Positions 1-7,612 of a stretch of DNA of 64,000 bases are shown here, in pieces. Numbering within the stretch: position 1 is the stretch's first letter; each line of letters starts with the position of its first letter. The DNA comes from Dorea phocaeensis (GTDB taxonomy: Bacteria > Bacillota > Clostridia > Lachnospirales > Lachnospiraceae), in assembly GCF_900240315.1 (NCBI RefSeq), contig NZ_OEPZ01000005.1:114358-178357 (forward strand), given 5' to 3'. Under the pieces are notes generated by a model. It worked only from the letters and a program-made list of their open reading frames with translations, was not told the origin of the DNA and searched no databases. Position numbers and translations under genes: made by a program.

Positions 1-1
1 T

Positions 2-286
2 CTAGATGAGCATACGGCAGCGTTAGATCCGAAGACAGCGGCAAAGGTTTTAGAGATTTCGGATAAGATTATTGCAGAAAATGGACTGACAGCTATGATG
101 GTAACCCATAATATGAAGGATGCCATTGCACACGGCAATCGTTTGATTATGATGCACGAAGGACGCGTGATTTACGATGTGTCAGGAGAGGAAAAAAAGA
201 AGCTGCATGTATCAGACCTGTTAGCGAAATTTGAAGAAGCAAGCGGCGGTGAATTCGCAAACGACAGGATGATGCTTGCAAAATAA
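2..286 (+). CDS. ABC transporter ATP-binding protein, C-terminal part (5' end outside window)
   Basis: The open frame runs in from the left edge, so only the last 94 codons are visible. It opens on a Walker B/D-loop stretch (LDEHTAALDPKTA) and continues through the H-loop (VTHNMKDA) and a tail ending in GRVIYDVSGEEKKKL. The His after the Walker B Glu and the 'MMHEGRVIYDVSGEEK' tail are typical of the COG1101 ATPases that partner with TrpX/ABC-type substrate-binding proteins of Firmicutes. The signature motif and Walker A lie outside the window. A strong hairpin terminator follows, so this is the last gene of its operon. The substrate cannot be read from this fragment. Confidence 0.85.
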   Translation, partial: LDEHTAALDPKTAAKVLEISDKIIAENGLTAMMVTHNMKDAIAHGNRLIMMHEGRVIYDVSGEEKKKLHVSDLLAKFEEASGGEFANDRMMLAK

Positions 287-306
287 GTAAGAAGAGAGGG
301 AAAAAG

Positions 307-338
307 AAGGAGCGTTTCAAGATGAAGCGCTCCTTTTC
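307..338 (+). terminator. Rho-independent terminator of the ABC transporter operon
   Basis: A 12-base stem (AAGGAGCGTTTC with GAAGCGCTCCTT, one G-T pair) closes a short loop and is followed by TTTT. It starts 20 bases after the stop codon. Confidence 0.85.
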
Positions 339-458
339 GTTGTTATGGCAAATCCCTGTTTTGCATTGTGGAGTTTTTCGTTGATCTGAAAAACGAAATT
401 TTGATAAAAGTGTGATTATAAAACATAAAACTCCAATAAAAATGTGAGGAGTGATTCT

Positions 459-1086
459 ATGGAACGATTTATCTTAAAAAAGTTACTGGATTGGAAGAAT
501 TCTCCCTACCGCAAGCCTTTAATCTTGAAGGGCGTACGTCAGGTGGGTAAGACTTGGGTTCTGACAGAGTTCGGCAGACGCTGTTATGAAAATACAGCTT
601 ACTTTAACTTCGACGAAAACGAAGAATATAAGCAATTTTTTGAAACAACCAAGGACGTGGACAGAGGCACGGGATGTTTCTGCCATGCAGAAAGCATTGT
701 CCGGAATCATTGGAGCCTATGAGCGTGACTTTGCAAAACATTCTAATCTCAGCGAGTTTCCGAAAATCTCAATGATCTGGAAGTCTGTTCCTTCTCAACT
801 GGCAAGGGAGAACAGGAAGTTCATCTATAAAGTGCTCAAGGAAGGCGCACGAGCCCGTGAGTACGAGAATGCTTTGCAATGGCTGGTGGATGCCCGTTTG
901 GTGCATAAAATTTATCGCAGTTCAGCTCCCGGCCTGCTGATTGCAGCTTACGATGACTTGTCTGCTTTCAAGAATTATTTGGTAGATGTGGGACTGCTTC
1001 GCCGTCTGGCACAGTTGGCCCCCACGGCCTTTGGCGAAGGTAACCGCCTATTTACTGAATTCAAAGGCGCATTGACCGAAAACTGA
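459..1086 (+). pseudogene. Decayed AAA ATPase (ATPase plus DUF4143 type) with internal deletion
   Basis: The intact family (about 400-450 residues) has an N-terminal P-loop ATPase and a C-terminal DUF4143 domain. Here a good ribosome site (GTGAGGAG) precedes ATG 459. The first 70 codons carry a P-loop (GVRQVGKTW) and the strand FNFDENEEYKQFF. The frame then shifts near 665-675, and the other frame resumes far downstream in the family alignment (GAYERDFAKH, then ISMIWKSVPSQLARENRKF). Walker B and sensor regions are missing, so the junction is a deletion as well as a frameshift. The gene also stops early, inside the stretch 'FTEFKGALTE', where intact members continue for roughly 100 residues. 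No function is expected. The upstream GTG at 444 in the same frame is less likely because it lies in the ribosome site. Confidence 0.85.
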
Positions 1087-1124
1087 AAAACAAAGTGATT
1101 GGCAGAAATAAAAGAACACACAAG

Positions 1125-1168
1125 AAATCCACTGTACTTACTATTTTATAAATACAGTGGATTTTTAA
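1125..1168 (+). terminator. Hairpin terminator after the ATPase pseudogene
   Basis: A perfect 12-base inverted repeat (AAATCCACTGTA / TACAGTGGATTT) encloses a 16-base AT-rich loop and is followed by a short T run. It may act in both directions. Confidence 0.7.
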
Positions 1169-1403
1169 ATTATCTCGTCCAATGGAACTTACCTCTCTTT
1201 TCTATTTTTTGAGTTAAAAGCTTATGTTTTTGGTGGTCCGTCCTCCTTTTCTTTTGTTGATCTTATAATATCTCATAAATAAGGAAATGTCAATAGAAAA
1301 TTAGAAAAAAATAAAATAAAGTTAAAAATAACTGACAATTAAATGCCTTTGACCGGAGGACACAGGATATGATAGGATAAATAAATGAAAGGAGAGAGAC
1401 ATT
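1169..1403. other. AT-rich intergenic stretch before yaaA with a weak promoter candidate
   Basis: No gene is visible in this part of the 317-base gap. It holds long A/T runs and an isolated TATAAT at 1264. A possible yaaA promoter is TTGACC (1349-1354), 18 bases, TAGGAT (1373-1378). The ribosome site GAAAGGAGAG lies just before ATG 1404. Confidence 0.4.
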
Positions 1404-2159
1404 ATGAGGATTATCATTTCTCCGGCGAAAAAAATGAATGTAGATACGGATACATTTGCCTGTCAGGGGCTGCCGGTTTTTATAGAGAAGGCAGAAACAT
1501 TAAAAGAATATATAAAGAGCTTGTCCTATGAGGAGGTCAAGAAGCTGTGGGGCTGTAATGATAAACTTGCGAAGCTGAATTATCAGCGGTTTCAGGAGAT
1601 GGATTTGAAGAAAGGGCTGACCCCTGCGTTAATTTCCTATGAAGGGATTCAGTACCAGTATATGGCGCCGGAAGTGTTTTCTGAGAAAGAATGGGCGTAT
1701 GTACAGGAACATCTTCGGATTCTATCAGGCTTCTATGGTGCGCTTAAGCCGTTAGACGGTGTGACGCCTTATCGTCTTGAGATGCAGGCGAAGGCGGCTT
1801 TGGAAGGATGTAGCAATCTGTATGCATTTTGGGGAGAGCGATTGTATTTGGAAGTGAAGGGAGAGGATCGCCTGATTTTGAATCTCGCATCGAAAGAGTA
1901 TTCCAAAGCAGTGGAAAAATATTTGACGGATCAGGATCGGATGATTACGTGTGTATTTGGAGAGTGGAAGGGTGGAAAGATTGTGCAGAAGGGGACACAG
2001 GCGAAGATGGCAAGAGGTGAGATGGTGCGCTTTCTTGCAGAGCATCAAATTGAGGATCCGGAAGAGGTGAAGAGATTCGATCGGCTGAGGTATCGCTTCA
2101 GAGAAGAATTATCTTTGGATCGTGAATACGTATTTGTAAAAGAGGCAGAGGAGGGATAG
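1404..2159 (+). CDS. yaaA: Peroxide stress protein YaaA (UPF0246/DUF328 family)
   Basis: The 251-residue product has the family length and its hallmark N-terminus (MRIIISPAKKMNVDTD). Further family blocks are 'LYAFWGERL' and 'LILNLASKEYSKAV'. In Escherichia coli YaaA is a DNA-binding protein that limits iron-driven oxidative damage during peroxide stress; that role is carried over by family membership only. The start follows a GGAGAG ribosome site. The next gene begins one base after the stop codon, so the two are probably co-transcribed. Confidence 0.9.
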   Translation: MRIIISPAKKMNVDTDTFACQGLPVFIEKAETLKEYIKSLSYEEVKKLWGCNDKLAKLNYQRFQEMDLKKGLTPALISYEGIQYQYMAPEVFSEKEWAYVQEHLRILSGFYGALKPLDGVTPYRLEMQAKAALEGCSNLYAFWGERLYLEVKGEDRLILNLASKEYSKAVEKYLTDQDRMITCVFGEWKGGKIVQKGTQAKMARGEMVRFLAEHQIEDPEEVKRFDRLRYRFREELSLDREYVFVKEAEEG

Positions 2160-2160
2160 C

Positions 2161-2745
2161 GTGAACGTATACCATGGACGTCCGGAGCAGATGTCTGGGC
2201 GAAGTGAAAGAGAGCAGAAGGTCTATGAATTCCTGGATTTACTTGGAATAGATTATGAGAGGGCAGACCATGAGGCGGCTGCGACGATTGAGGCATGCAA
2301 AGAGATTGATCAGGCATTGGGAGTCTCCATGTGTAAGAACCTGTTTTTATGTAATCGAAGGAAGACAGAGTATTATCTTTTGCTTTTGCCTGGAGAAAAG
2401 CCGCTTCGGACGAAGGAATTATCCGCACAGATTCCTACGACAAGACTGTCCTTCGCATCAGGAGAGGATATGGAGGAATATCTACATGTGACGCCGGGCT
2501 CAGCGACCGTACTGGCGTTGCTGTTCGATACAGACCAGAAGGTAAAGCTTCTGGTGGATGAAGAGTTATTGAGGGAGGATTATATAGGATGTCACCCTTG
2601 TGTGAACACCTCCAGTCTGAAGATTCAAAACGAAGATCTGTTTGGGAAAATTCTAAAGGCTTTGAATCGTGATTTTATAGTGGTACACCTAAGTGGTGAA
2701 GAAAATGACGGTGAGAAAATCGCGAAGGAGGGGGTGAGTTTATGA
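2161..2745 (+). CDS. YbaK/ProX-type aminoacyl-tRNA deacylase (prolyl-tRNA editing-like)
   Basis: This 194-residue protein matches the stand-alone editing domain family that hydrolyses mischarged tRNA, such as Ala-tRNA(Pro). Visible family features are the region EACKEIDQALGVSMCKNLFL, which carries the conserved Lys (K in CKNLF), and the segments LRTKELSAQI and VTPGSATVLAL. The protein starts with GTG at 2161, one base after the yaaA stop, and overlaps the next gene by four bases. Substrate specificity (Ala, Cys or other) cannot be read by eye. It is a ProXp-like protein rather than the short Cys-specific YbaK, judged from length and the 'HPCVNTSSLKI' C-terminal block. Confidence 0.85.
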   Translation: MNVYHGRPEQMSGRSEREQKVYEFLDLLGIDYERADHEAAATIEACKEIDQALGVSMCKNLFLCNRRKTEYYLLLLPGEKPLRTKELSAQIPTTRLSFASGEDMEEYLHVTPGSATVLALLFDTDQKVKLLVDEELLREDYIGCHPCVNTSSLKIQNEDLFGKILKALNRDFIVVHLSGEENDGEKIAKEGVSL

Positions 2746-3398
2746 GAAGGAATATCCGATTAGAAGAGATTTCTGACGGGCGCCTTTATACGGCGAATGA
2801 TATGGTCAAGGCGGATTGTCGGGATTGTGAAGGGTGTTCGGCCTGCTGCCAAAACATGGAGGCGGTGGTACTGGATCCATTGGACATTGCAAATCTGTGT
2901 CAGGGACTTGGAAAGACCTTTGAAGAGCTAATGGGAAGCGCGATCGAATTAAAGATTGTAGACGGAGTGATCCTTCCCCATCTGAAAATGACAGGAGAGG
3001 AAGAAACCTGTTCCTTCTTGGATCAGAATGGGCGGTGCAGCGTACATTCGTTCCGTCCGGGAATCTGCAGACTATTCCCTCTGGGACGCTATTACGGCGA
3101 GGAAGGACTTCGCTATTTCCTTCAGGTGCATGAGTGCAGGAAGGAAGACAGAAGCAAAATCAAGGTGAAGAAATGGTTGGGAATCCCCGACCTTGCTTCC
3201 TATGAGAAATACATTTTGCAGTGGCATGCGTTCCTACAGACCTGTGAGAAAGCAATGGCGACACTGGATGATGAGAATCAGAGGATTTTTCAGCTTTATA
3301 TTCTGCGGACGTTTTATCAGACGCCTTATGGACAGGAGTTTTATCAGGAATTTTATCAGCGAATGTGTGAATTGAAAGCACGGCTGGGATTGGAATAG
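2742..3398 (+). CDS. YkgJ-family cysteine-cluster protein
   Basis: The 218-residue product carries the CxxCxxCxxCC cluster near its N-terminus (CRDCEGCSACC, about residues 27-37) and further Cys in CSFLDQNGRCSVHSFRPGICRLFP. These are the hallmarks of the YkgJ/UPF0153 family, a probable metal or iron-sulfur cluster binder of unknown reaction. The ATGA overlap with the preceding deacylase gene points to translational coupling. The C-terminal 60 residues are helical and poorly conserved. Confidence 0.85.
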   Translation: MRRNIRLEEISDGRLYTANDMVKADCRDCEGCSACCQNMEAVVLDPLDIANLCQGLGKTFEELMGSAIELKIVDGVILPHLKMTGEEETCSFLDQNGRCSVHSFRPGICRLFPLGRYYGEEGLRYFLQVHECRKEDRSKIKVKKWLGIPDLASYEKYILQWHAFLQTCEKAMATLDDENQRIFQLYILRTFYQTPYGQEFYQEFYQRMCELKARLGLE

Positions 3399-3435
3399 AG
3401 CATGGAGGAAATGGGAAAATCAAAGGAAGAAAATT

Positions 3436-6207
3436 ATGGGAGAAGTTAGAAGATATATGACACTGGGCATTCTCGCCCACGTGGATGCCGGAAAGACGAC
3501 GCTGTCAGAGAGCATTTTATACTTAAGCGGCAAGATCCGTACTCTGGGAAGGGTGGATCATCAGGACGCGTTTCTGGATACTCATGTCTTGGAGCGGAAC
3601 CGGGGAATTACCATATTCTCCAAGCAGGCGGTGCTGGAGCTTGGGAATACCAAGGTGACGCTTCTGGACACGCCTGGGCATGTGGACTTTTCAGCAGAAA
3701 TGGAGCGTACGCTTCAGGTGCTGGACTGTGCGATTCTCGTGATCAGCGGTGCGGATGGTGTGCAGGGACATACCAGAACATTGTGGAAACTATTACGAAG
3801 ATATCGGGTTCCGGTGTTTGTATTCGTGAACAAGATGGATCAGGAAGGGACGGACAGAGATCGCTTGCTTGGGGAATTAAAGCAGTCATTGAGTGATGGG
3901 ATTACGGCATTTGATCTGATAGAAGAAAAGCAGGACCTGGAGGAATTTTACGAGAATATCGCTATGTGCGACGAGGTGGCTTTGGAATCCTATCTGCAGG
4001 AGGGAGCATTGTCGGATGAGAAGATAACAGAGCTGATTCATAGGCGGAAGGTGTTTCCCTGCTATTTTGGCTCGGCATTGAAGCTTGAAGGGGTGAAGGA
4101 GCTGCTGGCAGGAATGGAACGTTACACGCATTGGAATCCAACGGGACGTGCAGGAGGTGTGGAAGAATCGTCTTGCAGGAAGTTTAAGGGAGAGGGATTT
4201 GGTGCGCGGGTCTTCAAGATCTCAAGGGATGGACAGGGGAATCGGTTGACCCATCTTAAGATCACAAATGGCATGCTGCATGTAAAGGACATGTTACAAA
4301 ATAGCGGCGAGGAAGCAGAAAAGTGGGAAGAAAAAGTAAACCAGATCCGTATCTATTCAGGAGAAAAATATGAGACGGTACAGCAGGCGGAGACTGGAGA
4401 CATCTGTGCAGTAACGGGGCTTACCCACACATATCCCGGCGAGGGGATCGGAACTGAGAGGCGGGCGGAAGCACCGAAGCTGGAGCCGGTTTTAAATTAC
4501 CGGGTGCTGTTTCCGGAAAATGTACATGTACATACGATGCTCCAACATTTGCGTATGCTGGAGGAAGAAGATCCCATGCTTCGGGTTGTGTGGGATGAAG
4601 AATTGGAGGAAACCCATGTACAGCTGATGGGAGAGGTGCAGACGGAAGTGCTGCAAAGTGTCGTGGAGGAACGTTTTGGTGTCCGGGTGTCTTTTGACAG
4701 CGGCAGTATTGTTTATAAGGAAACGATTCAAAATACGGTGGAAGGGGTTGGTCACTATGAACCGCTTCGCCATTATGCAGAGGTACATTTGATTCTGGAG
4801 CCGGGAAGTCCGGGAAGTGGGCTGGTATTTGACACGGTCTGCAGTGAGGATGTGCTGGATCGGAACTGGCAGCGTCTGATTCTGACACACCTTGGAGAAA
4901 AGCGGCATCGCGGTGTTTTGATTGGGGCAGAGATTACGGATATGAAGATTACGCTGGCAGCAGGGCGCGCGCATCTAAAGCATACGGAAGGGGGAGATTT
5001 CCGCCAGTCTACGTATCGGGCGGTGCGCCAGGGTCTGATGCAGGCAGAATCGGTACTTTTGGAGCCTTATTATGAATTCCGGCTGACGGTTCCTCAGGAG
5101 ATGGTAGGACGCGCCCTTACGGATATACAGCGGATGTACGGAGAATTTGCCCCTCCGGTGACGGAAGGAGAATTTGCCGTGATTAGCGGAAGTGCGCCTG
5201 TATCAGAGATGCGCGCATACCAGCGTGAAGTCATTAGCTTTACCAGGGGGCTGGGAAGCTTAAGTTTGGTGTTCCAGGGATATGCGCCGTGTCACAATGC
5301 GCAGGCAGTACAGCAGGAAGTAGGTTACGATCCGCAAGGAGATATGGAGAATCCGACAGGATCTGTATTCTGTTCTCACGGGGCAGGATTTTATGTGCCC
5401 TGGGATCAGGTTCCTGACCATATGCATATAGCAAGTCGGCTTCCCCGATTTTTGGCAGGGGAATTGGAAGAAGAGACGGATGCAGAAGCTTTGGCTGGAA
5501 GGACGGCAGTGTCTGCCGGGCGAAGAGGCGCTTCCTATGGGGGAAGCTATGATCCGGAAGAAGAGAAAGAATTAGAAGAAATCTTTATGAGGACTTACGG
5601 GAAGGTGGAAAGTAAGCGGCCAGGGTGGAGAAGAGAGATTCACGCTTCTTCCGGCAAAACTTCCGGGAAGCAGAAAGAAAATCTAAGAGAATATCTGCTG
5701 GTGGATGGTTACAACATTATTCATGCATGGGAAGACTTAAGGGAGCTTGCGAAGGTGAATATTGAAGCGGCGCGTGGCAGGCTGATGGATATTCTCTGTA
5801 ATTATCAGGGGTTCAAACGGTGCACCATGATTCTGGTCTTTGATGCCTATAATGTAGAAGGCGATATTCTAGAGATTCAGAAGTATCACAATATTCATGT
5901 GGTATATACGAAAGAGGCGGAGACGGCCGACCAGTATATCGAAAAAGTAGTTCACGAGATTGGACGAAAATATCATGTAACCGTTGCGACCTCGGATGGT
6001 GTAGAGCAGGTAGTGACGCTGGGACAGGGCGGAACCCTGATTTCTGCCAGAGAGTTCTTAGAAGAGGTGCGATATGTGGAAGCGGCGATCAGAGAGGAAG
6101 CCAAGGCTCGCCGGGAGAGTGTGAAGACGTATCTATTCGATCATGTGGATGAGGACCTGGCCGGGAAGATGGAAAAGGTTCGCCTGGGGGAAGAGGAGTC
6201 TTTGTAA
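3436..6207 (+). CDS. TetM/EF-G-like ribosomal GTPase fused to a YacP/Rae1-like NYN nuclease domain
   Basis: This 923-residue protein is about 280 residues longer than a TetM/TetO ribosomal protection protein. The GTPase motifs are all present: AHVDAGKTT (residues 14-22), RGITI (about 57), DTPGH (about 79), NKMD (about 132) and the SAL of G5. EF-G-like domains III-V follow. A linker (about 690-745) leads to a second domain at about 750-905 with VDGYNIIHAW, VFDAYNV, TADQYIEK and TSDGVEQ. These are the conserved acidic positions of NYN/PIN nucleases of the YacP (DUF901) family. YacP/Rae1 of Bacillus subtilis cleaves mRNA in the ribosomal A site, and TetM-like GTPases also bind there, so the two halves share a site of action (established for the families; the combined role is inference). 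There is no sign that the gene confers drug resistance; it sits in a housekeeping context. A terminator follows. Confidence 0.88.
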   Translation: MGEVRRYMTLGILAHVDAGKTTLSESILYLSGKIRTLGRVDHQDAFLDTHVLERNRGITIFSKQAVLELGNTKVTLLDTPGHVDFSAEMERTLQVLDCAILVISGADGVQGHTRTLWKLLRRYRVPVFVFVNKMDQEGTDRDRLLGELKQSLSDGITAFDLIEEKQDLEEFYENIAMCDEVALESYLQEGALSDEKITELIHRRKVFPCYFGSALKLEGVKELLAGMERYTHWNPTGRAGGVEESSCRKFKGEGFGARVFKISRDGQGNRLTHLKITNGMLHVKDMLQNSGEEAEKWEEKVNQIRIYSGEKYETVQQAETGDICAVTGLTHTYPGEGIGTERRAEAPKLEPVLNYRVLFPENVHVHTMLQHLRMLEEEDPMLRVVWDEELEETHVQLMGEVQTEVLQSVVEERFGVRVSFDSGSIVYKETIQNTVEGVGHYEPLRHYAEVHLILEPGSPGSGLVFDTVCSEDVLDRNWQRLILTHLGEKRHRGVLIGAEITDMKITLAAGRAHLKHTEGGDFRQSTYRAVRQGLMQAESVLLEPYYEFRLTVPQEMVGRALTDIQRMYGEFAPPVTEGEFAVISGSAPVSEMRAYQREVISFTRGLGSLSLVFQGYAPCHNAQAVQQEVGYDPQGDMENPTGSVFCSHGAGFYVPWDQVPDHMHIASRLPRFLAGELEEETDAEALAGRTAVSAGRRGASYGGSYDPEEEKELEEIFMRTYGKVESKRPGWRREIHASSGKTSGKQKENLREYLLVDGYNIIHAWEDLRELAKVNIEAARGRLMDILCNYQGFKRCTMILVFDAYNVEGDILEIQKYHNIHVVYTKEAETADQYIEKVVHEIGRKYHVTVATSDGVEQVVTLGQGGTLISAREFLEEVRYVEAAIREEAKARRESVKTYLFDHVDEDLAGKMEKVRLGEEESL

Positions 6208-6253
6208 GAGGTAGTCGCCGAATATGATAGAAACTTATAAAATGTGATAGAAG

Positions 6254-6297
6254 AACAACAGCCCGGTACAATTTTCTATGTGCCGGGCTGTTGTTTG
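6254..6297. terminator. Bidirectional terminator between the GTPase gene and the Spo0A-C gene
   Basis: A long inverted repeat (arms from AACAACAGCCCGGTAC and GTGCCGGGCTGTTGTT) lies between two convergent genes. T runs on the plus side and A runs on the other side suit both directions. Confidence 0.85.
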
Positions 6298-6326
6298 ATC
6301 GTAAATATTTGTTTTTTTATCATCCG

Positions 6327-6788
6327 TTATATACCTGCTATGGAGAATTTTTCAATGACAAGATCCAGTTCCTGTGCAAGGTGATCGATGACTTCCTGGT
6401 AGATCTGCTGACGGATAGCACAATTTTTGGAAGTGCAGACAGGTTCTTGGTGTTCCTCGACTTTGCGCTGCTGATCCTGTTTGATTCGGATATAGAGTGT
6501 GCGCAGAAGATTGGAATTCTGTGTATTGACCTGATCGAGATAGTAGTCTACTTTTTCCGGGGCACCTTTGAGAAGGGCGGTTTCAAATGCGTGACGCATA
6601 GCGCGCTCGACCCTGGATGAAGTAGTGTTGTGTTTTTGAGCAATGTCGTGATATAATGCACAGATTTTTCCGTCCGCATAATACGGATCGCTATCGAAGA
6701 TTTCCATAGCGTCACAGATATAATTAAACCCTTTGACGCCGGCTGGAATTCCGATGCTGAGCAAGATATCCACCGTGCTTGTTTTCAT
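6327..6788 (-). CDS. Stand-alone Spo0A C-terminal (DNA-binding) domain protein
   Basis: The first 100 residues match the Spo0A effector domain. They include GIPAGVKGFNYICDAMEI, then 'YHDIAQKHNTTSSRVERAMR', the latter being the recognition-helix block of Spo0A. There is no receiver domain, so phosphorelay control is absent. A 55-residue charged tail follows (LYIRIKQDQQRKVEEHQEP), possibly a dimerisation segment. I start it at ATG 6788 because GGGAGG lies eight bases upstream; a longer frame to 6809 would place that ribosome site inside the gene. The gene is divergent from an XRE regulator gene with a palindrome between them. It may recognise 0A-box-like sites (inference). Confidence 0.85.
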   Translation of the reverse strand: MKTSTVDILLSIGIPAGVKGFNYICDAMEIFDSDPYYADGKICALYHDIAQKHNTTSSRVERAMRHAFETALLKGAPEKVDYYLDQVNTQNSNLLRTLYIRIKQDQQRKVEEHQEPVCTSKNCAIRQQIYQEVIDHLAQELDLVIEKFSIAGI

Positions 6789-6859
6789 GATTGATGCCTC
6801 CCATTCCATTTTGTTTTACATGAAAAAATATAATAATGCAACTAATGAGTGTTGTAATA

Positions 6860-6886
6860 CAACAAAAAATGACATAATTTTTGTTG
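6860..6886. promoter_or_regulatory. Palindromic operator candidate between the Spo0A-C and XRE genes
   Basis: Perfect 9-base arms CAACAAAAA (6860-6868) and TTTTTGTTG (6878-6886) are separated by nine bases. The palindrome sits between divergent regulator genes, upstream of the extended -10 promoter of the right-hand gene. Autoregulation by either product is the simplest reading. Confidence 0.55.
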
Positions 6887-6917
6887 ACAATGGCGTAAAA
6901 ATACCGTACCATTACCT

Positions 6918-6927
6918 ATGATATAAT
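6918..6927 (+). promoter_or_regulatory. Extended -10 promoter of the small XRE gene
   Basis: TGATATAAT (6919-6927) fits the extended -10 consensus TGnTATAAT. No good -35 box sits at the normal distance, which is typical for extended -10 promoters. The TTG start codon of the gene is 40 bases downstream. Confidence 0.6.
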
Positions 6928-6966
6928 ACGAATCTGCGATATGAACCGGAAAGGATGACGGGATAA

Positions 6967-7326
6967 TTGAAAAAACGTATCAAATTAATCAGGCAGAATG
7001 CCGGACTTACACAACAGGAATTCGCAAAGCGAATCGGTGTATCTAGAAATACAATTGCCACTTACGAGACGAGTGGCCGTAATCCGATTGATGCGATTGT
7101 ACGTGCTATGTGTCGTGAGTTTAACGTAAATGAGGAATGGCTTCGCACAGGAATCGGGGAAATGTATCTAGACAGTAATCCCGATGTAGAACTGTCGAAA
7201 TGGTTTGGACAGTTGCTGCGCGAAGATTCGGATTCATTTAAAAAACAGTTGATCCTAAAGCTTTCCAAAATGACAGATGCAGAGTGGAAGCTTCTTCAGA
7301 AAATGTTGAAAAGCCCTTGCGACTAG
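6967..7326 (+). CDS. XRE-family helix-turn-helix regulator (phage-repressor-like)
   Basis: The 119-residue protein has an N-terminal helix-turn-helix of the Cro/C1 type (GLTQQEFAKRIGVSRNTIAT, residues 14-33) followed by the phage-type block MCREFNVNEEWLRTGIGEMY. The C-terminal 50 residues form a charged helix. The start is TTG at 6967, preceded by GGAAAGGATGACGG. Such proteins are common as remnants of, or regulators in, integrated elements, but no integrase or att site is visible here. The hairpin terminator overlaps the last codons. Confidence 0.85.
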   Translation: MKKRIKLIRQNAGLTQQEFAKRIGVSRNTIATYETSGRNPIDAIVRAMCREFNVNEEWLRTGIGEMYLDSNPDVELSKWFGQLLREDSDSFKKQLILKLSKMTDAEWKLLQKMLKSPCD

Positions 7327-7348
7327 GAATGGCCAAGCAGGGCTTTTA
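7309..7348 (+). terminator. Terminator overlapping the end of the XRE gene
   Basis: The arms AAAAGCCCTTGC (7309-7320) and GCAGGGCTTTT (7337-7347) pair with one bulge. The left arm lies inside the coding sequence. The same DNA encodes the C-terminus of a small minus-strand gene. Confidence 0.65.
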
Positions 7349-7424
7349 TAAATTCATAGATGCATTTCAGCTGTCCCGGATCAGCATCTTTAATCATCAG
7401 GATGATCTTCTGTCTTTTATCCAT
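7323..7424 (-). CDS. 33-residue small protein divergent from the S24-like repressor
   Basis: This gene is shorter than usual annotation cut-offs. It starts with ATG at 7424 behind a clean ribosome site (GGAGGG, four bases upstream) and ends with TAG at 7323-7325. Its promoter is TTGACT (minus strand 7517-7512), 17 bases, TAAACT (7494-7489). The product begins MDKRQKIILMIKDADP and continues QLKCIYEFIKALL, an amphipathic helix of the type found in small proteins next to XRE regulators in Lachnospiraceae. The spacing of promoter, ribosome site and codons supports a real gene. The function is unknown; a small antirepressor or a regulated small protein are possibilities (inference). Its stop codon overlaps the stop region of the XRE gene on the other strand. 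Confidence 0.6.
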   Translation of the reverse strand: MDKRQKIILMIKDADPGQLKCIYEFIKALLGHS

Positions 7425-7488
7425 GATCCCTCCGTACCCAAAGTAAGTCTTTACGCCGGTACAACCTTACAATTTTGATGACGATATC

Positions 7489-7517
7489 AGTTTACGATAG
7501 TTTGTCAGAAAAGTCAA
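7489..7517 (-). promoter_or_regulatory. Promoter of the 33-residue gene
   Basis: On the minus strand the -35 box is TTGACT (7517-7512) and the -10 box TAAACT (7494-7489), with a 17-base spacer. One of the two CAAGAnTCTTG operators lies ten bases upstream of the -35 box. Confidence 0.6.
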
Positions 7518-7526
7518 TCGATTTTA

Positions 7527-7569
7527 CAAGATTCTTGCAAAAATAAAGATTGAAATTCCAAGAATCTTG
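7527..7569. promoter_or_regulatory. Pair of CAAGAnTCTTG operators in the divergent promoter region
   Basis: Two 11-base palindromes, CAAGATTCTTG (7527-7537) and CAAGAATCTTG (7559-7569), are spaced 32 bases apart, about three helical turns. With flanking bases they also form a perfect 12-base inverted repeat. The right copy lies between the -35 and -10 boxes of the repressor gene; the left copy is just upstream of the divergent promoter. This is the layout expected for a C1/LexA-like repressor that controls itself and a divergent target. Confidence 0.75.
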
Positions 7570-7578
7570 TAATATAAT
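7550..7578 (+). promoter_or_regulatory. Promoter of the S24-like repressor gene
   Basis: The boxes are TTGAAA (7550-7555), 17 bases, TATAAT (7573-7578). The operator at 7559-7569 fills the spacer, so a bound dimer would block RNA polymerase. Confidence 0.75.
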
Positions 7579-7612
7579 GAAAATATAAAAGTGGGAGACT
7601 AGGAGGATTTTT

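Noticed and set aside
3436..6207. Tetracycline resistance gene
   Set aside because: The sequence is diverged from tet genes, has an extra nuclease domain and sits in a housekeeping context.
6291..6620. Plus-strand frame of 109 codons antisense to the Spo0A-C gene
   Set aside because: It starts in the terminator, lacks a ribosome site and mirrors a gene with clear homology.
6724..6921. Small frames on both strands between the Spo0A-C and XRE genes
   Set aside because: They run through promoter and operator sequence and have no ribosome sites.
6884..6927. TTGACA at 6884 as -35 box for the TATAAT at 6922
   Set aside because: The spacing is 32 bases. The extended -10 explains the promoter better.
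7284..7478. 64-codon plus-strand frame after the XRE gene
   Set aside because: It has no ribosome site and overlaps the terminator; the minus-strand 33-codon gene has all signals.
7551..7557. ATTGAAATT near the repressor promoter as another CRISPR-repeat tail
   Set aside because: Only nine bases match, no hairpin precedes it, and it is part of the promoter/operator.
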